This document shows positions 15,265-23,619 of a DNA stretch of 34,007 bases, piece by piece. Origin of the DNA: Deltaproteobacteria bacterium (GTDB lineage: Bacteria > Desulfobacterota > Desulfobacteria > Desulfobacterales > B30-G6); NCBI GenBank assembly GCA_003647375.1, contig QMMS01000009.1:1-34007 (forward strand). The letters run 5' to 3'. A model generated the notes under the pieces. It saw only the letters and a program-made list of their open reading frames with translations. It did no database searches and was not told where the DNA came from. Position 1 is the first letter of the stretch, and each line of letters opens with the position of its first letter. A program made the translations under genes and the position numbers.

Positions 15265-17076
15265 ATGAAATACAAAGGATATAAAGGACAGCTCTTGGTC
15301 GTTGATCTAAGCTCGGGAACCATCACAAGGCGCGGTCTCGACGAAGCGATTCTGGAAAAATACATCGGCGGGCGTGGTCTTGCAGCCAAAATTCTTTATG
15401 ATGAAATCAAGGCCGGAACCGATTCCTATTCGCAGGATAATCGCCTCCTCTTTATCACCGGGCCGGCCGCCGGAACCCTTATCCCCACCAGTGGTCGTTA
15501 TGGTGTGGGCACCAAGTCGCCTTTGACCGGAGGTCTTTCCGTGGGCTTTGCCGGCGGGCATTGGGCAAACAATCTGAAGTACGCCGGTCATGACGGCGTG
15601 CTTTTTCAGGGTAAGAGTTCCAGTCCGGTCTATCTGGTTATCGATGACGACAAGGTCGAACTCCATAGTGCCGGAGCCCTCTGGGGCAAGACCACCCAAC
15701 AGACCGAAGATACGCTGAAAAAGGATCTGGGTTCGGGTTTCGAAATAGCCTCCATCGGATTTGGTGGTGAGAATCAGGTAGGCTACGCCACCATAAGCAA
15801 CGAACAGCATGTTGTGGGCCGGGCCGGACAGGGTGCTGTCATGGGCTGGATGAACTTGAAGGCCGTCGCGGTTCGCGGGACCGGGAGCGTCGATATGGGC
15901 ATCTCGGGCAGGCAAGGTCTCCAGGATGTTTTTTTCCTACACAAGACCATACGTGAGAACGAGGTTCGGGGACTCTTTCGCGATGTCGGTACAACCGGCA
16001 TGCTCGATCCCATCAACGAAGCGGCGGGTCAACCCAGTTTTAATTTTCAAAAGACCTCCTTTCCAGATGTTGAAAAAATAAATGCCAATAACATGAAGCC
16101 CTGGTTTCAGCGCTTCGAATCGTGTTCCGGCTGTCCCGTCGCCTGCGGCTCGATTACCAAATTCAAGCTTGACGGTGCTGACTTTATCACTGAGCGGATC
16201 GAGCATCAGAGCGTAGGTGCCCTTGCGACAAACTGCGGCATCTCCGACCTCCCACGTGTCTTCGAAGCTCACGACCTTTGCGACAAGTACGGTATCGACA
16301 CAATTTCCGCCGGGCTCTCCATCGCCTGGGCAATGGAGTGCTCCGAAAACGGTTTGCTATCTTCCGAAGAGGCTGACGGGCTGGAAATCAAGTTTGGCAA
16401 TGCTTTGGTTCTCAAGCCTTTGATCGAAAAAATCGCCCGGAAAGAAGGTGTCGGCGCACTGCTGGCCAAGGGTGTTCGGGCGGCTTCCCAGGATCTGGGA
16501 CGAGGATCGGAAAAGTATGCCATGCATGTTAAAGGGCTGGAGATGCCCGGGTACGATCCCCGCGCCTTTTTCGGCATGGCCCTCAACCTGGCCACAACCG
16601 CCCGCGGGGCTGACCATAACAAGGCTTTTACCATTGCGGCCGAGTTTCTGGGTGTTCTGGGCGACTATGACCGGTTTGCCTATGAAGGCAAGGCGGAGCT
16701 GGTCAAGAAAATGCAGGACTCGACCGTTATCATTGATTCCATCATCATGTGCATGTTCACGGTGGATCTGGGTATCAGTGTGGACCTGTATGCCAGAGCC
16801 GTAAACCTTGCAACAGGTATGAACATAAGCGCTGACGATGTCTATACCATCGGCGATCGGGTCAACACCCTGGAACGTCTGTTCAACCAGCGTGAAGGCA
16901 TCGGTTCGGACCAGGACAAACTACCCGAACGGTTTGCCACGGAACCCGGTTCCGACCCGGAAAAGCACGTGGTGGACGTATCCAGGATGATACCGGAGTA
17001 TTACAATCTTAGAGGATGGGATAAAAACGGCGTACCGACACCCGAGCATCTCGAAAAACTCGGGATCGATGCTTAA
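15265..17076 (+). CDS. Aldehyde:ferredoxin oxidoreductase family protein (AOR 2)
   Basis: A 603-residue AOR-family enzyme, only distantly similar to AOR 1 in this window. It has the motifs 'YIGGRGLAAKIL', 'SGRYGVGTKSPLTGG' and 'VVGRAGQGAVMGWMNLKAVAVRG'. Its Cys287-x2-Cys290-x3-Cys294 triad and distal Cys496 form a canonical 4Fe-4S site. The frame extends to an ATG at 15247, but GGAG at about 15253-15256 is correctly spaced only for the ATG at 15265, so that start is used. The preceding polyferredoxin gene makes a heterodimeric electron-transferring complex likely. Substrate unknown; oxidation of a pathway aldehyde or reduction of an acid are both possible. Confidence 0.9.
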   Translation: MKYKGYKGQLLVVDLSSGTITRRGLDEAILEKYIGGRGLAAKILYDEIKAGTDSYSQDNRLLFITGPAAGTLIPTSGRYGVGTKSPLTGGLSVGFAGGHWANNLKYAGHDGVLFQGKSSSPVYLVIDDDKVELHSAGALWGKTTQQTEDTLKKDLGSGFEIASIGFGGENQVGYATISNEQHVVGRAGQGAVMGWMNLKAVAVRGTGSVDMGISGRQGLQDVFFLHKTIRENEVRGLFRDVGTTGMLDPINEAAGQPSFNFQKTSFPDVEKINANNMKPWFQRFESCSGCPVACGSITKFKLDGADFITERIEHQSVGALATNCGISDLPRVFEAHDLCDKYGIDTISAGLSIAWAMECSENGLLSSEEADGLEIKFGNALVLKPLIEKIARKEGVGALLAKGVRAASQDLGRGSEKYAMHVKGLEMPGYDPRAFFGMALNLATTARGADHNKAFTIAAEFLGVLGDYDRFAYEGKAELVKKMQDSTVIIDSIIMCMFTVDLGISVDLYARAVNLATGMNISADDVYTIGDRVNTLERLFNQREGIGSDQDKLPERFATEPGSDPEKHVVDVSRMIPEYYNLRGWDKNGVPTPEHLEKLGIDA

Positions 17077-17117
17077 CACCTAAATTATATCGAATAAAGA
17101 ATGAAAGGATGATTTCC

Positions 17118-18308
17118 ATGGCAAACCTAAACGTTAATTTTGCAGGCCTGGAGTTGAAAAATCCATTTATCGCGGCCTCATCCGAGCTCACCGATGAGTT
17201 CGACAAGATCCGGTGGGCAGAAGATTTCGGCGCCAGTGCCGTTTGTACCAAACTGGCTTTTCTCGAAGTGCCTTTTTACGCACGTCCATACCACGTGTTC
17301 GAAAAGGGCGGCGGGTTTTACTCCCCGTCCGGGCATCGTCTGGGTGTTGAAGAGGCACAGGAACTGATACGCAAAACCAAAGAACAGACCGAGCTGAAGG
17401 TGATGGCCAACATGATGGGTCCCGGAGAAAACCTCGATGGGTGGGTCAAGCTGGCTCAGATGCTCGAAGAAGCCGGCGCGGATATGGTAGAACTGAACAT
17501 GTCCTGTCCCAATGTTGGTCTGATGGCAAAAAAAATGAACGTGGACGTTACCGACGAACTGGGTGCTCATCTGGGCAAGAATCCCATCCTGGCGCGTGAA
17601 GTCTGCCGGGCAATCTCGGACAACATTACCATACCGGTCATGGCTAAAATGACCCCGGAAGGGCCTTGTGACATCGTGGCCGAGGGTTGCCAGCAGGGCG
17701 GTGCAGCTGCGGTATCCGGGATCAATTGTCCCATGTCTCTGCCGGGATGTGATATTTACGACAACGGAAAACCTCTTTACCCCAGCACCCATAACCAGTC
17801 CTTTGCCGGCATTTGCGGTCCGTGGATTCGACCGCTGGCCTTCCGGCATGTCGCACAGATGCGTATGAAATGTCCCGATCTGCCCATTGCCGGCGGCGGC
17901 GGCATCTCAAACTGGCAGCAATCCATCCAGATGGTCATGTACGGTGCCACCGTCCTGACATACTGCACCCTGTTTTATACCGACGGCTTCAAAGCTTTAC
18001 CCAAACTTGAAAAAGGCGTGCGGGAGTGGATGGACGAGATGGGGCATGAAACGCTCGATGATTTTCGCAACATCGCACTCAAACACATCGTCACCCCGCA
18101 AAAGGTCGATTATTTCGACGCCTACCCGGTCATTGACGAAGAGAAATGCAATGGGTGCAAGGTGTGCGTAGACCTGGGCCACTGTGAAGTGATGTCGTTT
18201 GATGAGGAAAGCAAAAAGGCCCATGTTCAACAAAAGGACAAGTGTTATATGTGCGGCGTCTGCTACTGGCTTTGCAAACGCAAGGCCATTACCATGGAAG
18301 CGGTTTAA
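17118..18308 (+). CDS. PreA/dihydropyrimidine dehydrogenase-like FMN protein with C-terminal ferredoxin domain
   Basis: 396 residues. A DHODH-like FMN TIM barrel (about 1-320) shows 'LKNPFIAASSELTD', 'ELNMSCPN', 'IPVMAKMTPEG' and the phosphate-binding 'GGGGISNWQQSIQMVMYGAT'. The C-terminus holds two 4Fe-4S motifs, 'CNGCKVCVDLGHC' and 'CYMCGVCYWLC'. This is the layout of the PreA subunit and the C-terminal half of DPD, which reduce the C=C bond of uracil. The active-site loop Cys of mammalian DPD (in 'GLACGQDPE', from memory) aligns with 'GAHLGKNPI' here, so that Cys is replaced. No PreT-like flavoprotein is nearby; ferredoxin may be the donor. The start at 17118 fits the AAAGGA site better than 17109. 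Confidence 0.82.
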   Translation: MANLNVNFAGLELKNPFIAASSELTDEFDKIRWAEDFGASAVCTKLAFLEVPFYARPYHVFEKGGGFYSPSGHRLGVEEAQELIRKTKEQTELKVMANMMGPGENLDGWVKLAQMLEEAGADMVELNMSCPNVGLMAKKMNVDVTDELGAHLGKNPILAREVCRAISDNITIPVMAKMTPEGPCDIVAEGCQQGGAAAVSGINCPMSLPGCDIYDNGKPLYPSTHNQSFAGICGPWIRPLAFRHVAQMRMKCPDLPIAGGGGISNWQQSIQMVMYGATVLTYCTLFYTDGFKALPKLEKGVREWMDEMGHETLDDFRNIALKHIVTPQKVDYFDAYPVIDEEKCNGCKVCVDLGHCEVMSFDEESKKAHVQQKDKCYMCGVCYWLCKRKAITMEAV

Positions 18309-18392
18309 GATCGATGTCAGTCGTCTATATTTCATCATATATTTAACCCAACCGACATACGATACCGGTTGAGAAAATGGAGGGGCTTCAAT

Positions 18393-19811
18393 ATGCCATA
18401 CGATAGCTTTCAGGAGTATTTGGAGACGCTTGAAAAAAATGGCTGCGTCAAGTGGGTCGAGGAAGAAGTGGACAAGGATTGGGAAATCACGAGCGTGGCC
18501 CGTAATTATTTCAGAAAGACCAAGGAGAGCGAAAGATGTGCATTGGGCTTCCGAAACGTGAAAGGGTACGACATACCCGTGGTTCTCGGTGCCATCGGGG
18601 CGTCCCGGAAAGTATATGGACTTGCCATCGAAACAGACCCCGGATTTAATAGCATCAAGGAGACCTTGTCCGGAGCTCTGTCAAACCCGATCGATCCAGT
18701 AGTGGTCGATACCGGTCCGTGCAAGGATGTAATTCTGACCGGCGACCAGGTGGATTTACACCGTTTCCCCATCCCCACATGGACACCGGAAAAGGATCCA
18801 GCCCCGTTTCTGACAGCACCGTGCCTGTTTACGCGGCATGCCGAAACAGGTGTCGGAAACATCGGGACATACCGGATGGAAATCAAAGCTAAAAATGAAA
18901 CAGGTGTGTTATGGGATCTTCCGAGTCAGCATGGTGCCGTTCATTATGCCTCATGGGAAAAGCGGAACGAACCCATGCCCATGGCTGTTGTAATCGGAGC
19001 GGATCCGACCATCATCATGTCATCGGTAACCAAAGTACCGTTAGGGGTAGATGAAATTTCCATTGCCGGAGGATTGCGGGGAAAACCCGTGGAGGTGGTC
19101 AAATGCGAAACGTGCGACATCTATGTACCGGCAACCGCCGAAATTGTCCTCGAAGGTATTGTCTTACCTGGTGAGAGTGTGGTGGAAGGACCCTTTGGAG
19201 AATACACCGGATACATGGGTGGCCCTTACATGATGCCCAAGTTTTATGTCAAGTGCATCACCCATCGTAAAAAACCGATATACCATGCGCTGTTTAGTCA
19301 GATGCCGCCAAGCGAGAGCAGTCTGATGCGACAGCTCCCCGAGGAGGCCAATGTCTATCAACATCTGGCCGGTTATCTGAAAATACCCGGAATAAAGGAT
19401 GTTCATCTGCCTGAGGCAGGGGGGAGCTACTCGATCTGCTGGATCAGTATGAAAACCGCTTTCCCCGGACATGCACAGCAAGTCTTGTCCGCAGCCTGGA
19501 CCCACCACCCCACATTCGCCAAATGGATCGTTGTCACCGACGACGACGTGGACATTCGCGATCCCTTCATACGAGAATGGATTCTGGCTTTTAGGGTGGA
19601 GCCGGTTAAAGACATTACTTTTTTGCAGAACACAGCCCCAATCCTCCTGGACCCATCCTCGGACCCCTCCGAGGTGCCGCTCTGGGAACGGCGTTCGTCA
19701 AAAGTTTTGATCGATGCAACCCAGAACTGGGAATATCCCGAAATCGCGCTGCCGCCCCAGAAATATCTGGATCAAGCGGAAAACAAGTGGAAAAAATATG
19801 GACTTGATTAA
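18393..19811 (+). CDS. UbiD-family (de)carboxylase
   Basis: A 472-residue prenylated-FMN-dependent decarboxylase family protein. It has the N-terminal 'GRV...'-type mixed domain, the central Arg in 'IGTYRMEIK' and 'GVLWDLPSQHGAVHYASWEKR', and the prFMN/catalytic acidic segment 'VLPGESVVEGPFGEYTGYMGG' with its Glu pair. A C-terminal domain carries 'VDDDVDIRDP', the oligomerisation/metal region conserved in UbiD. These enzymes reversibly decarboxylate aromatic, heteroaromatic or unsaturated acids. No UbiX prenyltransferase is in the window, so the cofactor must be supplied elsewhere. The ATG at 18393 follows GGAGGGG. The leader contains a CAACCG (18349-18354) / CGGTTG (18366-18371) inverted repeat. 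Confidence 0.88.
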   Translation: MPYDSFQEYLETLEKNGCVKWVEEEVDKDWEITSVARNYFRKTKESERCALGFRNVKGYDIPVVLGAIGASRKVYGLAIETDPGFNSIKETLSGALSNPIDPVVVDTGPCKDVILTGDQVDLHRFPIPTWTPEKDPAPFLTAPCLFTRHAETGVGNIGTYRMEIKAKNETGVLWDLPSQHGAVHYASWEKRNEPMPMAVVIGADPTIIMSSVTKVPLGVDEISIAGGLRGKPVEVVKCETCDIYVPATAEIVLEGIVLPGESVVEGPFGEYTGYMGGPYMMPKFYVKCITHRKKPIYHALFSQMPPSESSLMRQLPEEANVYQHLAGYLKIPGIKDVHLPEAGGSYSICWISMKTAFPGHAQQVLSAAWTHHPTFAKWIVVTDDDVDIRDPFIREWILAFRVEPVKDITFLQNTAPILLDPSSDPSEVPLWERRSSKVLIDATQNWEYPEIALPPQKYLDQAENKWKKYGLD

Positions 19812-19825
19812 CCAAGGAGAATCCT

Positions 19826-20776
19826 ATGAAGACTTTCGACATTAAAAAGGTGGCAGTTATCGGCACCGGTACCATGGGCCCAGGGATCGCCCAGGTGCTG
19901 GCCCAACACGAGATCGAAGTGCAGATATTCGACATCGATTCCGAACAGTTAAAAAAAGCACGGGAAACCCTGGGTGCGAACCTGAATCTGATGGAGCAGG
20001 CCGGTATGCTGTCTGATACCGGGGCCGCAGACGCCAGGAACCGGATTCAGAATGCCACCAGCCTGACGGATGCCGTCCGGGATGCCGACCTGGTAATCGA
20101 GGTCATCCCCGAGGTGATGGATCTCAAGACCCGGCTTTTGAGTGAGCTGGATGAAATCTGCGGGCCGGACACCATTCTGGCCAGCAACACCTCGGGCCTC
20201 AGTATTACCAAGATGGCCCAAGCCACCCGGCGCCCGGAAAAAGTGGTGGGCATGCATTGGTGGAACCCACCCATCATTATCCCGGTCATCGAAATCGTCA
20301 AGGGTGAGTCCACCGGCGAGGACGTTCTGCAAACAATCGACAATCTGATCCGTAAAATAGGTAAAGTGCCGGTTCTGGTCAAAAAAGATGTCCCCGGTTT
20401 TTTGGGCAACCGGCTCCAGTATGCTCTCATGCGAGAAGCCATAGCGCTCCTTAACGAGGGGGTTGCCAGTGCGGAAGACATCGATACCATGATCAAAGCC
20501 GGGATCGGATTCAAATTTCCCGTTATGGGACCTCTGGAAACAATCGACATGGCAGGCCTGGACATTTACTACCGCGTGTCCCAGTACCTGAATAAAGACC
20601 TGGACAAGTCCGACGGCGCCGCACCCATTGTTGCCAAGATGGTGGAGCAGGGCGACCTGGGTCTCAAGAGCGGAAAAGGTTTTTACGATTATTCAAACCA
20701 GGATATCAAAGCATTGATGGGCGGACGGATTCAGAAGCTTCTCCTTCTGCTGAAGGATATGGAATATGTGAAATAG
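19826..20776 (+). CDS. 3-hydroxyacyl-CoA dehydrogenase family protein
   Basis: 316 residues. An N-terminal Rossmann NAD domain shows 'VAVIGTGTMGPGIAQVLAQ' and 'EVQIFDIDS', with an acidic residue after the second strand indicating NAD+. 'NTSGLSITKMA' is the usual substrate-side motif. The catalytic His-Glu pair lies in 'GMHWWNPPIIIPVIEIVKG' (His-(10)-Glu). The C-terminal 3HCDH domain has 'KDVPGFLGNRLQYALMREAIAL' and ends 'KSGKGFYDY'. The 'HWWNPP' form differs from 'HFFNP' in classical 3-hydroxybutyryl-CoA dehydrogenases. It occurs in relatives acting on non-CoA substrates as well, for example carnitine dehydrogenase. AAGGAG precedes the ATG, 14 bp after ubiD. Confidence 0.87.
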   Translation: MKTFDIKKVAVIGTGTMGPGIAQVLAQHEIEVQIFDIDSEQLKKARETLGANLNLMEQAGMLSDTGAADARNRIQNATSLTDAVRDADLVIEVIPEVMDLKTRLLSELDEICGPDTILASNTSGLSITKMAQATRRPEKVVGMHWWNPPIIIPVIEIVKGESTGEDVLQTIDNLIRKIGKVPVLVKKDVPGFLGNRLQYALMREAIALLNEGVASAEDIDTMIKAGIGFKFPVMGPLETIDMAGLDIYYRVSQYLNKDLDKSDGAAPIVAKMVEQGDLGLKSGKGFYDYSNQDIKALMGGRIQKLLLLLKDMEYVK

Positions 20777-20816
20777 CAGCCCAAACGTAACTGTTTAAAA
20801 AAACAAGGAGGCAAGT

Positions 20817-21818
20817 ATGAAATCGACCATCACACTGATCAAGGGAGCTCGATTGATCGTGGAACACTGCATGACGGTCAAGGCTGACGACAAGGTCCTA
20901 ATTATCGCCGACGATGAACACATGCCGGAAGCGCAAAGCATTGCCGGTGTGGCATTTTCGTTGGGGGCTTACCCCGTGATCGCTAATGTCACCCATCACG
21001 TCAGCGCCGCCCTGGCTTCCATGGCCGTACCCATGGAACCGCCGGCGCACCTGGCCCAGGCCATGCTGAACTCCGACGAGATCATCATCACCACCAACCT
21101 GGAATGGGCCAACCGTTTTGCCCATGTCGATCCGGTCAAGGAGAGCGTCGAGCGTGGAGCAAAGATAGCCTCCGTTGAGGAGGGTCTGGGTACGTGGGAT
21201 CTGGAGATCAGCGACATCGATCTGATCACCCAAAGGGCGGAGAAGATCATGGCCGCCATGGAAGGTGCCAAGTGGGTTCATGTGACCAATCCGGCGGGGA
21301 CCGACGTCAACATCTGTATCGAAAACCGGCCGCCCCTGAAGGTAGTTCCGGTAAAGGATCCCGGCGTCATGATGGGTCCCATTCCCCTGTGGGGGGAGGT
21401 TGCCTACGCTGCCGTCGAGGACAAGACCCACGGCAAGATCGTGGTCGACGGCATCATGCTGGGTGTTGGGATCAGTGGCACTCTCCCGGAACACATGACC
21501 TGGACCATCGAAAACGGTCGGGCGGTTGACATTTCCGGTGGCGAGGCGGCGCAAAAACTGAAAAAGGTCGTAGCCGATGCCGAGGAGAACGCCAATACCA
21601 TCGCAGAATTTGCCATCGGAACCAGTCATAAGGAAGTATTCGGAAGCCCTTCTGAAAAAGGCATGATGGGTACGACCCACTTTGCCCTGGGCGACAACGC
21701 CCACTGCTACCCTGGAGGACAGAGTTGGTGCAGTGTCCATCTTGATGGCAGTGTTCGGGATGTGACCATCGAGGTGGATGGCAAGCCGATCATGAAAGAC
21801 GGCCAACTCATCATATAA
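20817..21818 (+). CDS. M29 aminopeptidase / NicX-like metalloenzyme
   Basis: 333 residues. The C-terminal half is diagnostic of the M29 thermophilic aminopeptidase fold: 'FAIGTSHKEVFGSPSEKGMMGTTHFALGDN', then a Gly-Gly-Gln turn, 'SVHLDGSV' and 'VDGKPIMKDGQLI'. The Glu, His and Asp residues there act as metal ligands in the family. The N-terminal 'VKADDKVLIIADDEH' domain is typical too. The same fold includes 2,5-dihydroxypyridine 5,6-dioxygenase (NicX) of nicotinate catabolism. An oxygenase role is unlikely in an anaerobic cluster, so an amide- or ring-hydrolysing role, or metal-dependent ring chemistry, is more plausible. GGAGG precedes the ATG. Confidence 0.75.
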   Translation: MKSTITLIKGARLIVEHCMTVKADDKVLIIADDEHMPEAQSIAGVAFSLGAYPVIANVTHHVSAALASMAVPMEPPAHLAQAMLNSDEIIITTNLEWANRFAHVDPVKESVERGAKIASVEEGLGTWDLEISDIDLITQRAEKIMAAMEGAKWVHVTNPAGTDVNICIENRPPLKVVPVKDPGVMMGPIPLWGEVAYAAVEDKTHGKIVVDGIMLGVGISGTLPEHMTWTIENGRAVDISGGEAAQKLKKVVADAEENANTIAEFAIGTSHKEVFGSPSEKGMMGTTHFALGDNAHCYPGGQSWCSVHLDGSVRDVTIEVDGKPIMKDGQLII

Positions 21819-21834
21819 GAAAGCGAGGAAAGCA

Positions 21835-22197
21835 ATGAGCATCAAAATCGTCAAGTTGTCCGAAACCGAAGCCATACCGTTACCCAATGACAGCTGGTCA
21901 AAAAAAGTGCTGACCGCTGAAACGGTCGGGGCCGGGAAGATGTGTATGGGCGTGTCTAAATTTTCTCCCGGCGTGGCAACGGATATGCTGGTTCACGAAG
22001 AAGAGGAACTGGCTTACGTGCTCAAGGGGAAGGGAATCCTGCGTCTTCAGGACGGTTCGGATGTGACATACGAAGCAGGAGACGGCATCTACATCCCGGC
22101 TGGTGTGGCACACAGCGTGGTCAACGAAGGTGACGAGGACGTTGAAATGGTCTTCGGGTTTTCCTGGCCGGACTATCCTCCCACACGTAAAGGATAA
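21835..22197 (+). CDS. Small cupin-domain protein
   Basis: 120 residues forming a single cupin_2 barrel. Motif 1 is 'VHEEEELAYVLKGKG' and motif 2 is 'GDGIYIPAGVAHSVVNEG'. Motif 1 keeps the acidic residues but has one His rather than the His-x-His pair; His in 'VAHSV' is retained, so metal binding may be altered. Such proteins serve as isomerases, small dioxygenases or ligand sensors; nothing here decides between them. It starts 16 bp after the M29-like gene with GAGGAAA as ribosome binding site, so it is part of the operon. Confidence 0.82.
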   Translation: MSIKIVKLSETEAIPLPNDSWSKKVLTAETVGAGKMCMGVSKFSPGVATDMLVHEEEELAYVLKGKGILRLQDGSDVTYEAGDGIYIPAGVAHSVVNEGDEDVEMVFGFSWPDYPPTRKG

Positions 22198-22270
22198 CCG
22201 TCCGTCATTGCCGAAGGCGGCCGGCAGCTGCCTTCCATGCGGACACAACAGCATTATCAGGGAGAGCTCT

Positions 22271-23152
22271 ATGAAAGCCTTTGATTATGAGCGTCCCTCG
22301 AGTTTCGAGGACGCCTGTCGGTTATTGAATGAGGCTGGCGGCAGAAAAAAAGCCCTGGCCGGAGGGACAGATCTACTCATCAAAACAAAGCAAAAGGTGA
22401 TCGCTCCGGAAGGGATGATCAGCCTCAGGGACATTCCCGGATTATCAGACCTTTCGTTTAACCCCGAGAAGGGCCTATCTATCGGTGCCATGACCCTACT
22501 CTCCGATGTCGAAATTGCCGACGTTGTTAAAGAGCGCTACCCGGCTCTTGCCGCGGCAGTGGCAACGATTGGATCCACGCAGGTCCGAAACCGGGCGACC
22601 ATCGGTGGCAACATATGCAATGCGGCACCATCGGCTGATTCATTGCCGATTCTTATCGCGTACGGAGCTTCAGTGGTTATCGGGGATGGGAAAAATGAAC
22701 GTGAGGTCCTCCTGGAGGAATTTTTTACCGGTCCCGGTCAGACGGTGCTCCGGGTTGGGGAACTCGTCAAGCAGGTTCTCGTCCCGACGCCGCCCCAAAA
22801 TGCCTTTGCTATTTACATCAAGGCTGCCAGATCCGCACTCGACATTGCCCTTGTAGGTGTTGCCCTTTTTGCCGTTTATGAACCTTCCGATGAGGTCATC
22901 AAGGACCTGAAAGTGGTTCTGGCGGCCGTGGCGCCAACGCCGGTCCGGTCCAGACAAATGGAACGCGTTGTCATCGGAAACAGGCTCGACCACACGATTA
23001 TCGAAAAAGCCGTTGGGGAATCCTGTACTGACGCATGCTCCATCACCGATGTCAGGACAACCGAAGGCTATCGAGATACATTGGTTGAAACCTATTCCAG
23101 GCGGGCGTTGGAAGCGACTAGATCCTGGATTGAAAAGGGAGGTGTGCTGTGA
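22271..23152 (+). CDS. Molybdenum hydroxylase FAD-binding subunit (CoxM/HcrB/XdhB-like)
   Basis: 293 residues. The FAD-binding motifs are 'ALAGGTDLLIKTK' (about residues 32-44) and 'ATIGGNICNAAPSADSLPIL', both standard for the medium subunit of xanthine-dehydrogenase-family enzymes. A C-terminal CO_deh_flav_C domain follows. The frame is open to 22103, but the ATG at 22271 has GGGAGAG upstream and gives the normal family N-terminus 'MKAFDYERPSSFEDA'. The stop overlaps the next start by 4 bp (GTGA). This subunit takes electrons from the 2Fe-2S subunit and passes them to NAD+ or another carrier. Confidence 0.9.
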   Translation: MKAFDYERPSSFEDACRLLNEAGGRKKALAGGTDLLIKTKQKVIAPEGMISLRDIPGLSDLSFNPEKGLSIGAMTLLSDVEIADVVKERYPALAAAVATIGSTQVRNRATIGGNICNAAPSADSLPILIAYGASVVIGDGKNEREVLLEEFFTGPGQTVLRVGELVKQVLVPTPPQNAFAIYIKAARSALDIALVGVALFAVYEPSDEVIKDLKVVLAAVAPTPVRSRQMERVVIGNRLDHTIIEKAVGESCTDACSITDVRTTEGYRDTLVETYSRRALEATRSWIEKGGVL

Positions 23153-23619
23153 AACGGGAACTCAACATAACCATTAACGGGCAGCCTTACAACCTCTTCG
23201 TGAGTACCCACCGCACCCTTCTCGAGGTGATTCGCGACGACCTCGGTCTGACAGGGACCAAAGTGGGCTGCGAGATGGGGGAGTGCGGCGCCTGTACGGT
23301 AATAATGGACGGCCGAACTGTAAATTCTTGCCTGGTGCTGGCCCACGAGGCAGAGGGCTGTGAGGTGCAAACCATCGAGGATTTGGTCAAAGATGGAAAT
23401 CTGCATCCTATTCAAGAATCGTTTGTGGAACACGGAGCCATACAGTGCGGTTTCTGTACGTCCGGTATGATCATGTCAACAAAGGGTCTTCTAGAAAAAA
23501 ATCCCAACCCCGGAAAAGATGAAATCCGAGCGGAAATGAGGGGTAACCTTTGCCGTTGTACGGGGTACGTCAAGATTGTTGAGGCCATTGAAGCCGTCAG
23601 GGATGGAGGTGAAAAATGA
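23149..23619 (+). CDS. Molybdenum hydroxylase 2Fe-2S subunit (CoxS/HcrC/XdhC-type small subunit)
   Basis: 156 residues with two [2Fe-2S] clusters. The plant-type N-terminal site is 'CEMGECGACTVIMDGRTVNSC' (C-x4-C-x2-C-x11-C). The C-terminal helical site is 'CGFCTSGMI' ... 'CRCTGY'. The length is normal for the family. The start is GTG at 23149, overlapping the FAD-subunit stop by 4 bp; its own stop overlaps the large-subunit ATG by 4 bp, so stoichiometric translation is expected. It relays electrons from the Mo centre to FAD. Confidence 0.93.
   Translation: MKRELNITINGQPYNLFVSTHRTLLEVIRDDLGLTGTKVGCEMGECGACTVIMDGRTVNSCLVLAHEAEGCEVQTIEDLVKDGNLHPIQESFVEHGAIQCGFCTSGMIMSTKGLLEKNPNPGKDEIRAEMRGNLCRCTGYVKIVEAIEAVRDGGEK

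Noticed and set aside
20898..21887. 329-residue minus-strand open frame
   Set aside because: It is antisense to the M29-like gene; Gly/His/Asp-rich composition is typical of a reverse-frame shadow.
22103..22270. 56-residue N-terminal extension of the Mo-hydroxylase FAD subunit
   Set aside because: It overlaps the cupin gene in another frame and the family start is at the ATG at 22271.
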